Source: Conus ventricosus
Lineage: Eukaryota; Mollusca; Gastropoda; Neogastropoda; Conidae
Length of the DNA: 64,000 nucleotides
NCBI GenBank assembly: GCA_018398815.1
Contig: CM031622.1
Coordinates: forward strand, 14,015,313-14,079,312
Direction of reading: 5' to 3'
In this document: positions 31,938 to 41,938 of the stretch, in pieces
Layout: every line of letters starts with the position of its first letter
How positions within the stretch are numbered: the stretch's first letter is position 1
Notes under the pieces: model-generated
Database searches by the model: none
Told to the model about the DNA's origin: nothing
Seen by the model: the letters and a program-made list of their open reading frames with translations, nothing else
Made by a program: the position numbers and the translations under genes

Positions 31938-34900
31938 ACCAGATGTGCTATTTGTGAGAGTGTGTTTCACTGGCCTAAGGATTGCCCCCACAAGCATCAA
32001 AAACAAGAAGAAATCAAAATGACAGATGCAGAAGAAAATGAAGAAGAATGTCACTTGGCTTTGTTTACAAAAGAACACAAACCTGAAAATGAGATACTCT
32101 TAATAGAGTCCTTTGGATGTGCGATCATTGATACAGCATGTACCAAGACTGTGTGTGGAAAAAGATGGTACGAAGAATATGTTGATCAGCTGGAGCAGAA
32201 GAAAAAGAAGCAAATCAAGACTGGTGCAAGTGCTAAGACTTTCAGATTTGGTGATGGTGCAAAAGTCAAGTCCTACATGAAGGCAACAATACCAGCACAA
32301 ATTGGTGATACCAAGTGCACCATTGAAACTGAAGTTGTGGACATTGACTTACCACTTCTGTTGAGCAAGGATTCACTCAAAAGAGCAGAGGCTGTGTTGG
32401 ACATGTGCAATGATAAGGCTACTTTGTTTCATCAACCAGTGGAGTTGAACTACACATCAACAGGGCATTACTGCATCGACATTTGTGGCAAACAGGAAAC
32501 AAAAAACGGTGAGGAGAGTGAAATCCTGTTACTGGAAGGAAAACTGCATGAAAGTGAAAAGAAGCAGACTATTTTGAAGCTTCACAAGCAATTTGGACAT
32601 GCCTCTACTGCAAACCTGAAGAAACTGATGCAAAATGCTGGGATAAAGGATCCAGAAGTGTACAGAGATATGACAGAAATTGTTGAAAAATGTGATGTGT
32701 GTGCACGTCATAAGAAGACCCCACCGAAGCCAGTGGTAGGGATGCCCTTAGCAGAAGACTATAATCACACTGTGGCTGTGGATCTGCATGAATTGGATAG
32801 AAATGTCTGGTACTTCCACATGATTGATGAATACACAAGATTCAGTGCTGCAGTAATCATCAGGAGCAAACGGGCTTCTGTCATTGTTGACAGTTTCATG
32901 AAGCACTGGATTGCAATACATGGCCCACCAAAAGTTGTACTCAGTGACAATGGTTCAGAGTTCAACAATGAGGAATTCAGGGACATGTGTGAAAACTTCA
33001 ACATCGAAGTCAAAACTACTGCTGCATACAGTCCATGGAGCAATGGTTTGTGTGAGAGACACAATCAGACGCTGACAAACATCATGCAGAAAGTCAGGGC
33101 AGACAAGGAAGACATGGATTTTGAGACTGCTTTGTGTTGGGCTTTGGCAGCGAAAAACTCCATGGTGAACACACATGGTTTCAGCCCATATCAGCTGGTC
33201 TTTGGGAAGAATCCAAATTTTCCATCCACACTAACAGATGAACTACCTGCTTTGGAGGGAATCACCAGAAGTAGGACAGTGGGAGAGCATATCGCAAGTT
33301 TGCATGCTACAAGGAAAGCTTTCACAGAAGCAGAAAGCTCAGAGAAAATCAGAAGAGCCTTGAGGAAACAGGTTCGACCATGGTCAGGTCAGTACCAGAT
33401 GGGAGACAGAGTGTACTACAAGCGACCTGATGGTCATGAATGGAAAGGACCAGGAACCGTCATTGGACAAGATGGGAGCGTGATCTTTGTGTGTCATGGT
33501 GGAACTTTGATTCGTGTTCACCAGAGCAGACTACAAAAGGTCAAAGGTGATCTAGAGCAGGAGAAGATGGCAAGGAAAGACCCTCAACTGGCGAGTGAGG
33601 CTGCACATGATTGTCAGCAACATCGAAGTGATACAGGAACTAAAAATGAAGAAATCTCGCACAGTGAAGAAAATATTCCTGAATCAACGTCAGATCTAGA
33701 CACTGAATCAGAAATCTTGGAAGAAGATGAAGTACATCATCCACATGACACAGAGATGGCTACTAGAATTGATCCAGCAAGAATTGAACCAGGACAGATC
33801 ATTGCATATGATCACGTGGACACTGGAACAAAAATATCAGCAAAGGTGCTGAGCAAAGCTGGAAAAGCAACAGGGAGAAATAAGAACTGGTACAATATTC
33901 AATGTTTGGAACCAGAAGAATATGAGGGTGAAAGAATGTCTGTGGATTTGACAAAAGTGAGTGGACTTGTACTGTCAAATACAGAACCTACACCAACTAC
34001 AAATTCAGATGAAACTGTTATGATCATGGATGAAGTTTCTTTTGAAAATGCAAAGAAAGAAGAACTTGAAAGTTGGAAAAAGAATCACGTGTACACTGAA
34101 ATAGAGGACAATGGACAAAGATGTGTTTCCACCAGATGGATCTGTACACTCAAAGAAACAAAGGATGGAGTAAAAACAAAGGCTAGACTTGTAGCAAGAG
34201 GGTTTGAAGAAATTGGAAATGAAGACATGCAGGATTCGCCTACTTGCACAAGTGAATCATTGAAAGTGATTCTCTCTGTCTTTGCACAAAGAAAGTGGAC
34301 TCCATGCTCTATGGACATCAAAACAGCCTTTCTCCAAGGAAAAGAAATAGACAGAGACATTTTTGTGAGACCACCAAATGAAGCAAATAGCAGAGGAAAG
34401 TTGTGGCATCTGCAAAAATGCGTATACGGACTGAATGATGCTTCTTTGCAATGGTACAAAAGAGTGAAAGGTGCACTGCTGAAACTCGGAGGAAGAATGT
34501 CAAAAGTTGACCCAGCAGTCTTCTTCTGGATGAAAGGAAATGAAGTTACAGGTGTCTTAGCATGCCATGTAGACGACTTCATCTGGGGTGGAACAAAACA
34601 CTTTGAAAAGACTGTTGCTGATGAAATCAGAAAAACGTTCAAGGTTGGAAAGGAACAAAACAAAGCTTTCCAGTACATTGGCTTGGAACTGTCATCTGAT
34701 GGAAACAAAGTCTCTCTACAGCAAACCAAGTATGCAGATATCTTGGAGCCGATCCCCATCAAAAAGAAAAGAACTCAACAGAAACAGGATGAAATGACAG
34801 CACATGAGAAACAGGCTTACAGATCAAAAGTTGGACAGATTCTATGGACAGCTCGACAAAGTCGTCCTGATGTGTCATTCGATGCTTGTCAGCTTGCTTC

Positions 34901-35513
34901 AAATATCAAAGATGGAAAGGTAGAACATCTGACAGAAGCAAATAAAGTCATCAAAAGAATCAAGTCAGAACATGTAGAGTTGAAGTTTCATCATTTGGGA
35001 TCAGGACCATTGAAACTGATGGTATGCACTGATGCTTCACTTGGAAATCTCAATGATGGAGGAACTCAAGGTGGATTCATTATCTTCTTAGCAAACGAGG
35101 AAGGAGACATTATTCCAATTTGCTGGAGTTCAAAGAAAATTCGCAGAGTAGTCAGAAGCACGTTGGCTGGAGAGACACTGGCGATGGCAGAAGGAATTGA
35201 TGAAGCAATATTCATTGCAACATTGTTCATGGAGATCACAACAGGAAAAGCAACCACGGATGGTCTACCTCTAGTCTGCATGACCGACTGCAAGTCTTTA
35301 CATGATGCTCTGCAGTCAACAAAACACGTCACAGAAAAACGTCTGAGGCTGGAGATAAGTGGGATAAAAGACTTGATGGAGAAAGGCATTGTGAAAGAAG
35401 TGAAGTGGTCTGGCACTCATAGACAACTGGCAGACTGTCTCACCAAGAGAGGAGCTTCATCAACAGTACTGCTGAAAACTCTTCAAGAAGGAAAGATTTC
35501 CCTGGACTGCTGA
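31938..35513 (+). CDS. pol: Copia pol: zinc knuckle, protease, integrase, RT, RNase H
   Basis: One uninterrupted frame runs to the TGA ending at 35513. I count residues from the GTG codon at 31962. A CCHC knuckle spans 31944-31985. The protease site IIDTACTKTVCG is at residues 55-66. The GAG-pre-integrase HHCC region (HKQFGHAS ... CDVCARHK) is at about 205-250. The integrase core has VAVDLHELD (about 273), LSDNGSEF (about 328) and GLCERHN (about 363), which fits D, D and E 35 apart. A linker of about 250 residues follows. RT covers about 700-900, with SMDIKTAFLQG and the catalytic CHVDDFIWG (about 870). RNase H has CTDASLG (about 1022) and ends near 1180. It lacks its own ATG and would be made as part of a gag-pol product. 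All catalytic residues I can check are present. Confidence 0.93.
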   Translation, partial: TRCAICESVFHWPKDCPHKHQKQEEIKMTDAEENEEECHLALFTKEHKPENEILLIESFGCAIIDTACTKTVCGKRWYEEYVDQLEQKKKKQIKTGASAKTFRFGDGAKVKSYMKATIPAQIGDTKCTIETEVVDIDLPLLLSKDSLKRAEAVLDMCNDKATLFHQPVELNYTSTGHYCIDICGKQETKNGEESEILLLEGKLHESEKKQTILKLHKQFGHASTANLKKLMQNAGIKDPEVYRDMTEIVEKCDVCARHKKTPPKPVVGMPLAEDYNHTVAVDLHELDRNVWYFHMIDEYTRFSAAVIIRSKRASVIVDSFMKHWIAIHGPPKVVLSDNGSEFNNEEFRDMCENFNIEVKTTAAYSPWSNGLCERHNQTLTNIMQKVRADKEDMDFETALCWALAAKNSMVNTHGFSPYQLVFGKNPNFPSTLTDELPALEGITRSRTVGEHIASLHATRKAFTEAESSEKIRRALRKQVRPWSGQYQMGDRVYYKRPDGHEWKGPGTVIGQDGSVIFVCHGGTLIRVHQSRLQKVKGDLEQEKMARKDPQLASEAAHDCQQHRSDTGTKNEEISHSEENIPESTSDLDTESEILEEDEVHHPHDTEMATRIDPARIEPGQIIAYDHVDTGTKISAKVLSKAGKATGRNKNWYNIQCLEPEEYEGERMSVDLTKVSGLVLSNTEPTPTTNSDETVMIMDEVSFENAKKEELESWKKNHVYTEIEDNGQRCVSTRWICTLKETKDGVKTKARLVARGFEEIGNEDMQDSPTCTSESLKVILSVFAQRKWTPCSMDIKTAFLQGKEIDRDIFVRPPNEANSRGKLWHLQKCVYGLNDASLQWYKRVKGALLKLGGRMSKVDPAVFFWMKGNEVTGVLACHVDDFIWGGTKHFEKTVADEIRKTFKVGKEQNKAFQYIGLELSSDGNKVSLQQTKYADILEPIPIKKKRTQQKQDEMTAHEKQAYRSKVGQILWTARQSRPDVSFDACQLASNIKDGKVEHLTEANKVIKRIKSEHVELKFHHLGSGPLKLMVCTDASLGNLNDGGTQGGFIIFLANEEGDIIPICWSSKKIRRVVRSTLAGETLAMAEGIDEAIFIATLFMEITTGKATTDGLPLVCMTDCKSLHDALQSTKHVTEKRLRLEISGIKDLMEKGIVKEVKWSGTHRQLADCLTKRGASSTVLLKTLQEGKISLDC

Positions 35514-35655
35514 CTTCATTTGCATCACTAAAGCGAGACGATTTGTTGGAAAATAAGTCATTTGTTAGACAATTTGTCATTTGTTAGACAATTAGTCATT
35601 TGTAAGACAATAAGTTATTTGTTAGACAATTAGTTGTTCAGACGTTTAAAAATAA

Positions 35656-35673
35656 TAGAAAGAGAGATGAGTT
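35656..35673 (+). promoter_or_regulatory. Polypurine tract of the Copia element
   Basis: The purine-rich stretch 'agaaagagagatgag' lies directly upstream of the 3' LTR (35674), the usual place for plus-strand cDNA priming. Confidence 0.65.
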
Positions 35674-35870
35674 TGATAGATGTGTTGCTTCGATACGACG
35701 AAAGCGAGCCGGAAGTTATTACCGGAAATGACTGAGTGGAGGAAGAAACGGTGAAAGGAGGAGGCTTGACAACGAGCGATGGCGTAGGACGCTGTTTAAC
35801 GAGTCGTACCGAGTGATGCGATAGATTGCAGTCGAGGAGACTTTTTAGTATAGTCAGAAGTGACTTTTCA
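35674..35870 (+). repeat. 3' LTR of the Copia element
   Basis: 197 bp, TGATAG...TTTTCA, identical by eye to the 5' LTR. It is followed by the resumed 57-bp minisatellite. Confidence 0.97.
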
Positions 35871-36063
35871 AACCATTCAAAGCAGCTTGTCCAAACACGA
35901 TTCTACGTCTCTGGCTTTGTTGGAGTCAACCATTCAAAGCAGCTCGTCCAAACACGATTCTACATCTCTGGCTTTGTTGGAGTCAACCAATCAAAGCAGC
36001 TTGTCCAAACACGATTCTACATCTCTGGCTTTGTTGGAGTCGACCATTCAAAGCAACCTGTCC
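35871..36063. repeat. 57-bp minisatellite, right part (about 3.3 copies)
   Basis: This continues the array interrupted by the Copia element. These units carry slightly more substitutions (ctacgtctctgg, agctcgtcc, agcaacctgtcc), as expected near an array edge. Confidence 0.93.
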
Positions 36064-37515
36064 ATCTACTTCAGGCAATTTTTCTCATAACAAGGTTGCA
36101 ACATTTTTTCTTTTTCTTTCAAACTGAGGAAATCATCTGCTTAACTTCAAAGGCCTTAATAATTTTCCCTTTGACATTTTCTGTTAACAATATGCATGGA
36201 TGAAATGCTCCTTTCCTTTCCAAGTCCAAAGGTACTTTAATGCACCTTGCTCTTTTTCCTTTTTTTATCCTTCCTTCTAATAAAATTTTCCTTTTGGGGG
36301 GGTCACAATGGGGTATATGTACATAGTTATATTTCAAAAGGGAAAAAAAAATATCAACAATCGTTAAACACAATATGTAGTTAACCTCAGACAGCATTTT
36401 CATCGATACATTTTGTTTTTCACCTAAGTTTATGAAGAAGGTTTAGTACCAAATTATCATCTCGATCTTCTCCCTTCGCTGCGAGTGTGGCATAGCAGTG
36501 GACACCAGGGGAGAAGTGGCAGCTCTCCTTTGAAGGGCACTGATGTGAGAGATCAGTGTCGGGCGGCGCAGACAACCTTCCAGCCATGTGGGCGACGGCG
36601 GGTCTAGCCTGTGTCGCCGGGGGACGGCTCCTGGAGATGTGGGGCGATTGGCGAAGGGGCGCTGCCTGACTGTGACTACTGTGGCCTGGAAAGCCATGCT
36701 CTGTTTGGGGCAGCAGACATGGTGGGCACTCCTTATGGGGTTGGACTGAAAAAATTGCCCTCTCGGCCGCAGTCAGAGAGTACCTGCTGAATATTAGGGA
36801 CTCATGCAGCGCTCCAGCAACCTTCATCCTGCTCCTTCCTTGAGACGGCCTCATGCGGCACAGGACCATCGCCCCCCCCCGAGCATGAAGTAGGCCGCCC
36901 GGTGGTCCTGAAGACAGCCTGATGTTTGGGGGAAAGAAGGCAACACACACCGACGCCAATCGTCCGTCCACCAACAACCTGAATTGAGCCAACGCTCAAG
37001 AGCAACACAACCAAAACTGAATCAACATTCAAAAGGAACACGACCAAAATTGAACCAACGTTCAAGAGGAACATCCGCTCGGAGAGAGGAATGAGACGAC
37101 ATCCACTGAAACCCACCCACTACTGCCGGCGACAGCAGTTGCCACAATGATGCAGACCCATGTCTGCAGGAACCTTGTCCTTAAGAGCCTCAGGCCGATA
37201 GGACGTTAATCTCACCCTTAACTGGAACTTCTCCCTTCCTCATCTTGCAGAACTTGTGTCTTTCACTTCAGTAGCCCAAGGGTGCTCTCACTCTCTCAGC
37301 AAGTGTTCAAGACAAACACAATGGACGTCAGACCTGGGCACCCACAATTTCCTGTTTGAACGTTTCCAGTTGAAGACTACAGCATTTTCTTAAAAACTGA
37401 TATTAGCTTACTTGCTTTCACTAAACTTCCAGCAATAATTTGTATTTCAATATGGACAGAATTAATGCTAGAGTATGACAATTTTGTAACTTTCAAAGAA
37501 GTCATAATCCGTATG
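36064..37515. other. Unannotated stretch, GC-richer core
   Basis: The stretch from about 36440 to 37150 is GC-richer than its flanks and has a 190-residue minus-strand open frame that I do not recognise. At about 36980-37078 a 33-bp unit ('gaaccaacgttcaagagg' type) repeats three times. No splice sites or domains could be assigned. Confidence 0.4.
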
Positions 37516-38075
37516 GTAAAGTAATGTTGCTTATAGCCCAGCCAACTGCGAAAGGCCATATTTGGGCTGTCACCGCCTTGAAGTTAACTCAAGTCATCAA
37601 AACAAAAAAGAAAAGAAAAAAAAAAAGAAGGAAAAAACCCTAATTCACACAACCCTTTAAATAGACCTTTAGAAAACACACTGGAAATTTCATTAAAAAT
37701 CTTTCAACTGTAAAATCTTAGATCAGATGAAAAATGTTGACCTCTTTCAGAAAATCAAGGATCACACCAGGTGGGACTTCTCTGAACAAGCTTGTCATGG
37801 AGTCTGCTGTCAAATGTTTTGGTCTCGCATTATTATAATGAATACTTATATAGCGCCTATTCTCAGCGAGAGACATCATACAAGTCCCAACACTCTCAAA
37901 GAATTATGTTTCACCATGAGTTGTACATGACGCGGAATGCACCGCGGAGCTTCTTCACCTTTTAAAAGATAAGAATGAGTGTAAAAGGAGTGGCCTGTGT
38001 GCAAATGCCACAAGACTGTTTACAACCGCCCCTGGAACATGGTAAAAACTCTTTCAATCATCTCACCTTGTAATG
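37516..38075 (-). mobile_element. Diverged 5'-truncated LINE fragment
   Basis: It matches the 3' UTR and the last part of ORF2 of the LINEs at 6604 and 21209, for example 'catacaagtcccaacactct' near 37877 and 'ggaatgcaccgcggagcttc' near 37933. The latter encodes the C-terminal zinc motif region. It is clearly older than the two full copies and closer to the fragment at 6181. A 47-bp foreign piece sits inside it at about 37830-37877. Confidence 0.75.
37830..37877. repeat. Short SINE-like insertion within the LINE fragment
   Basis: Compared with the other LINE copies, 'tattataatgaatactta' through 'cgagagacat' is extra sequence between 'ctcgcat' and 'catacaag'. It contains 'tatatagcgcctat', as in the repeat at 48530. 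Confidence 0.55.
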
Positions 38076-39116
38076 CTGAGAACAGGACTTTCTGGCTACC
38101 AATATCCATCGACATAAGAACCCTGGTTTTGTTTTCTTAATGTCAGCAAACACGTTTTCACCACTTCCGTTTGTTGTTGTTTTTTTCCACCAAAAAATGT
38201 TGTGGCATACTAACTAACATTCCACAGGGACAAAAAGAGATGAATAAACACTAAGCAGAAAAGCACATTTTCAAGAAGTGTTAACCGATGAATCAATCAT
38301 GACTTCAATCAAACCCATCCCTTGTGGTCTCAATGCCACATCAGATCTATTTTCAATTGTAAACACGGAATTTTGACCATTTTCTTGTACAAAAAGGTTG
38401 TATGGATCTGACAATGCAAAATCTATCTAAGGGGCTCACAAACACGCGTTTGTGTGTGTGTGCGTGTGTGTGTGTGTGTGTGCATGCATGCATGTTTTTC
38501 TTTCATATGTGCATCTTTTAGTCTTGTAAAGCAGCTAGTGGCCAGCCATTTCTATTCCTAAGCCAAGGATTCACCCACAGACCATTGTACAGCCCCCAGC
38601 TGTTAGCTGTCTTGACTGTCAGCATCATAGCCCAGCCAGCCACACAGGGCCTTCCCCCCTTTCAGGACTGTTTGCCACCCAGAGGAAAGATGCCCTGTCC
38701 TAGACAATCAACACAACAACCCCAGTAAACCATGTCTACATGACTTGTATGTGATACCAACATGAAAATCCTTGCGTAAGCAATCTGATGACTATTGAGG
38801 CTAACAAGATAGGCTCAGCTGAAGGTGCCGGGCGATCCCCGTATTATTGATTCCATCCTACCTACATCCAAGGGCTCCATTGAAGACACACACACACACA
38901 AAAACATTTAAAAAAACCAAAACATTTGAACGGTAAAACAGATATATGCATGCATGAATAAAATGGTCATAACACTTTGAGCAGAATGGACATCCAGGAT
39001 CTGTTCTGGATAGTGGCACAGTTTCACAATCTAGTTGCATGATTGAAACCAAAAAACACTGACGTGACAATTCCACTGGAGAAAAATCAATATGTGAAGA
39101 CTTGCAAGAACAAAGA
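38076..39116. other. Unannotated stretch
   Basis: It includes a GT-rich tract (about 38449-38483) and, at 38627-38700, a diverged block resembling the LINE 3' end (catagcccagccagccacac). No gene is recognised. Confidence 0.4.
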
Positions 39117-39562
39117 CAGGGTTCCTACAGACTCCCAAGAACAAAATTCAAGGAGTGTTTTCTTTTATTTCAAGGCTACAATACTTGCGTAAAAATTGAA
39201 AAAAGAAATGACAGTTTGATTTTTCTATATTCAGATTGATGGGAAAAAAAAGATCTAAAAACAAATTTTTACAAACACCGTTGCGATCCTGGATTGTTGT
39301 CTGCTATTTAACCAAATTGATGAAGATACAAATTATCTCCCTTGGTTAGATAGCGGACAACAATCCAGGATTGCAACGGTGTTTGTAAAAATTTGTTTTA
39401 AAATAATTTTTCATTAACCTGAACACAGAAATATCAAACTGTCATTTCTTTTTGCCACGTTAAAAATTTTTTCGAGCCTATGGCTTGATTTTCAAAGGTT
39501 CTCTGGGTCTTGAAATTTGCTGTCAGAAGTCAAGGAGTTTCTAGGAGCGTAGGAACCCCGAG
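39117..39562. mobile_element. hAT-like foldback MITE
   Basis: Two long inverted arms (about 39117-39322 and 39333-39562) meet at a short centre. The inner part is near perfect (acaaatttttacaaacaccg and its complement at about 39378-39397). The outer ends read CAGGGTTCCTAC and its imperfect complement GTAGGAACCCCG. CAGGGTTCC-type ends followed by 'caaggagt' resemble hAT termini. No open frame is present and no clear 8-bp duplication is visible, so the copy is old or the ends are slightly misplaced. Confidence 0.65.
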
Positions 39563-40590
39563 AGATGGATGAGTTACATAGGCAGACCGACGGTTGTTAG
39601 CAGCAAGCAAACCCAAACCCCAATCTTGGGTCATCAATTCAGTTGTACTATTTAGCAATTGCCTACCCCCACCCTCCTCCTCTTCCCAGCTAGAGCCCTT
39701 GTGTTATAGTATTAATTCTACACTTCAGCAATTTGATGTTTCCAGCTATAGCCCTTCTGTTACTACTTCTGTTTATAAGTAAAGCACTTTCCCTCAAGCA
39801 AAGCCTTTGAATCGTCAGTTCTGGTGGTGCTGAATCCATTGATTGTAATGAAGCAATTCTCTCCCTGCAGAACTTGAAGTGATCACCATTTCCCCACCAA
39901 ACATCGCAAGATCTGATGAAAGCAGGTTGTCTTCAACCGATTTCGTTACTGCTTTCAACGCTCCACATAACCAATATGTTGTACTACAGACCAATTAATA
40001 CACTGTAACAAAGCATTCAGTATCAGCCAAAACAGCATCATGTAACCAAGCACACATATACACATGACGTGACCCAAACTACATTAAATATCCAGCTTAC
40101 CAGACCTTTTCCCTGGTGGATAATACAACCTACACATGCAAAGTCAAAATCTGTATTTTTAAAAAAATGACAAAAAAGTCAAGTGTCTTTTTTCCTCTTT
40201 AAATCAGCTGGCAACAACAGACCTACAGGAGACTATCTCTCACCGTTGTGCCTGCAAGAGACACTCCTCCTCACAGACTATACTGTGTAACAGAACATGA
40301 ACCATATTGCGCATTACGTCTATGAACAGAATTTCTTCTTCTCAAAATGTAATGTACAATTCAAATTCATTGTTGGGGGGCAAGGTCCTTCCACACAGCT
40401 TATCAAGCTTTCCTTCACTCCCGACTTGGGGTTCACCTTGCTTTCCTCCCATCCACAGACCTGTTTACCCCCTTGGCTACCAAAGTGTAATCCCAAATAC
40501 TGAAAAGTGAAGAAAAAGAAACACCCGAAGGTGCTGGGGAGGACCCAGAGAAGCACTGTCTTCACCTGCCCTTAGAGCAGTCCTGTACCA
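39563..40590. other. Unannotated stretch
   Basis: I see nothing recognisable here; open frames are short. Confidence 0.5.
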
Positions 40591-40591
40591 A

Positions 40592-40692
40592 ATTTATGGG
40601 GGAAAAGTGTAATCGAAGGCGCGAAGCGCCGAGATAGCTAGGGGGGTCCGGGGGCATGCCCCCCCCCCAGAAAATTTTTTTGGGGGGGGAAG
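40592..40692. repeat. GC-rich element-end motif with C and G runs
   Basis: The stretch 'ggcgcgaagcgccgagatag' is followed by a ggggtccgggggcatgcccc palindromic segment, a C run, 'agaaaatttttttggg' and another G run. A related arrangement lies at 58911-59045. It looks like the end of a dispersed element, but I cannot name it. Confidence 0.4.
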
Positions 40693-40836
40693 CAAAATGG
40701 TGCAATCTGGTGCACATTCTGGTGCACATTCTAAGGTTAAATTTCATCATTATGACCATGAAAATTCAACTCAAAATATAACAAAAACAAATTAAAACTC
40801 ACCAACTGCCATTGGAACCACTTTACTTGGTCAAAG

Positions 40837-40917
40837 CTGGTGAGTTAATTTTAACGTGGTGACAGCCCTGATATGGCCCTTTGCGGTCGGCTGGGCTATA
40901 AGCAACATTATCTTATC
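40837..40917 (+). mobile_element. 81-bp 5'-truncated LINE 3' fragment
   Basis: It holds only the LINE 3' UTR end (gtgacagccctgatatggcc, then the conserved block and a TTATC tail) on the plus strand. The 14-bp sequence ttacttggtcaaag occurs at 40823-40836 and 40918-40931, a clean target-site duplication. Confidence 0.92.
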
Positions 40918-41079
40918 TTACTTGGTCAAAGGATGTCTGCCAAGTTGGAGGATACCAAATAAATAATGTATTTAAAATTATTTTTTAAAAAACAACACAC
41001 ACACACATCTGAAGTCTTCAGAAAGTCCCCTTGTGTACAAATCCTGGAAGCAAATGTTCTCACACAAATACACAATCAG

Positions 41080-41493
41080 TCACTCTGCCAGTGCCTCCAC
41101 CCCCACTGCCAAGCATGAAAAAAGAGAGAAAAAAAGAGAGAGAGAGCCAGAATCATCATGCTTGCTCTGGATCATGAAATTCGCGATAGATTTCTGCTTT
41201 CCAGCTGCTTCGATGAACTGCTTGTGAGAAGCCGTGCCCACATGTCTCTTACAATCGAACATTCCGCCATGTTCACAGCTGAAGTCCGACTTGCATATGC
41301 TACAATGCACATATCCCGGCCCTTTTCTTGATGGGAAAAGACAGTTATACTTGTCATGGTATACCTGGCGGTATTTTTGAGTAACTCGTGCCTTTTTTGG
41401 TTTCTCAGGAACTGTTTCTTCCGTAACACGGCAATCAGAATCGTCGTCTGTCTCATGCTGAGCACGCTTTGACGCCATCTTTGATGATGTCAA
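41080..41493 (-). pseudogene. BED-type zinc-finger N terminus, hAT-transposase-like, truncated
   Basis: A 137-codon frame starts at ATG 41493. Residues of about 60-95 read GYVHCSICKSDFSCEHGG then FDCKRHVGTASH, a CxxC...H...H BED-like finger, after a basic segment (KPKKARVTQKYR). Such fingers begin hAT-type transposases and their domesticated relatives and bind DNA. After IANFMIQSKHDD the frame enters an AG-repeat-derived Ser-Leu-Phe stretch and stops. No catalytic domain follows, and no splice donor is evident at the end of the homology. It is probably a truncated transposon remnant. A host gene exon is less likely. Confidence 0.6.
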
Positions 41494-41779
41494 CCCGCGA
41501 AAGTTATCTCCCTTACTAAAACGTTCAACCTCATGCCTGCCCGCAATGCTGGCTTTCGGTTACACTGATATGAAGGAATAACTGAACACTGTAACTTTCG
41601 CAGGCGGCACAGTGAGTGAACGGGCCATCGCGTTGTTGAACCGACGAGAATGATTGCTTTCGAAAAGTGTAGTTTTGGCGATCCGCGTGGCGGAATTTAA
41701 TGTTTGAAGGCGTAATGGCGTAATTGGAGGTTTGAAATCGTGATTTATTACGCCAAAGGCGTAAAGTAAACAGGTCTGC

Positions 41780-41938
41780 ATCCATAAACCTCAGAGGTCT
41801 AATGACTATTATCCATAAACCTCAAAGGTCTAATGACCATCAGCAACACAAAGGGATCAATTCTAACAGCATCCATCCATAAACCTCAGACGTCTAATGA
41901 CTATCAGCAACACGAAGGGATCAATTCTAACAGCATTC
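41780..41938. repeat. 64-bp tandem repeat, about 2.5 copies
   Basis: Full units start at 41811 and 41875 (atccataaacctcaaaggtc type), and a 31-bp partial unit starts at 41780. Confidence 0.85.

Larger units (their letters stand above)
30868..35870 (+). mobile_element. Complete Copia-type LTR retrotransposon
   Basis: This 5003-bp element has two 197-bp LTRs, a primer-binding site, gag, pol and a purine-rich tract. The domain order protease, integrase, RT, RNase H identifies Copia (Pseudoviridae type) and excludes Gypsy and BEL. There is no envelope gene. It sits inside the 57-bp minisatellite; aacc precedes the left LTR (30864-30867) and follows the right one (35871-35874), a probable 4-bp duplication. 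The LTRs appear identical, so insertion is recent. Pol is open throughout; gag is interrupted by one stop and a frame change, so autonomy is uncertain. It may belong to one of the marine-invertebrate Copia clades, which I cannot decide by eye. Confidence 0.97.

Noticed and set aside
34085..34762. 225-residue minus-strand frame inside the Copia pol
   Set aside because: It is the antisense shadow of the RT-coding region.
30868..35870. Endogenous retrovirus with an envelope gene
   Set aside because: The domain order is that of Copia, and no open frame lies between pol (ends 35513) and the 3' LTR.
36420..36992. 190-residue minus-strand frame
   Set aside because: Its composition is unlike a known domain, no splice sites were found, and it lies in locally GC-rich DNA where long frames occur by chance.
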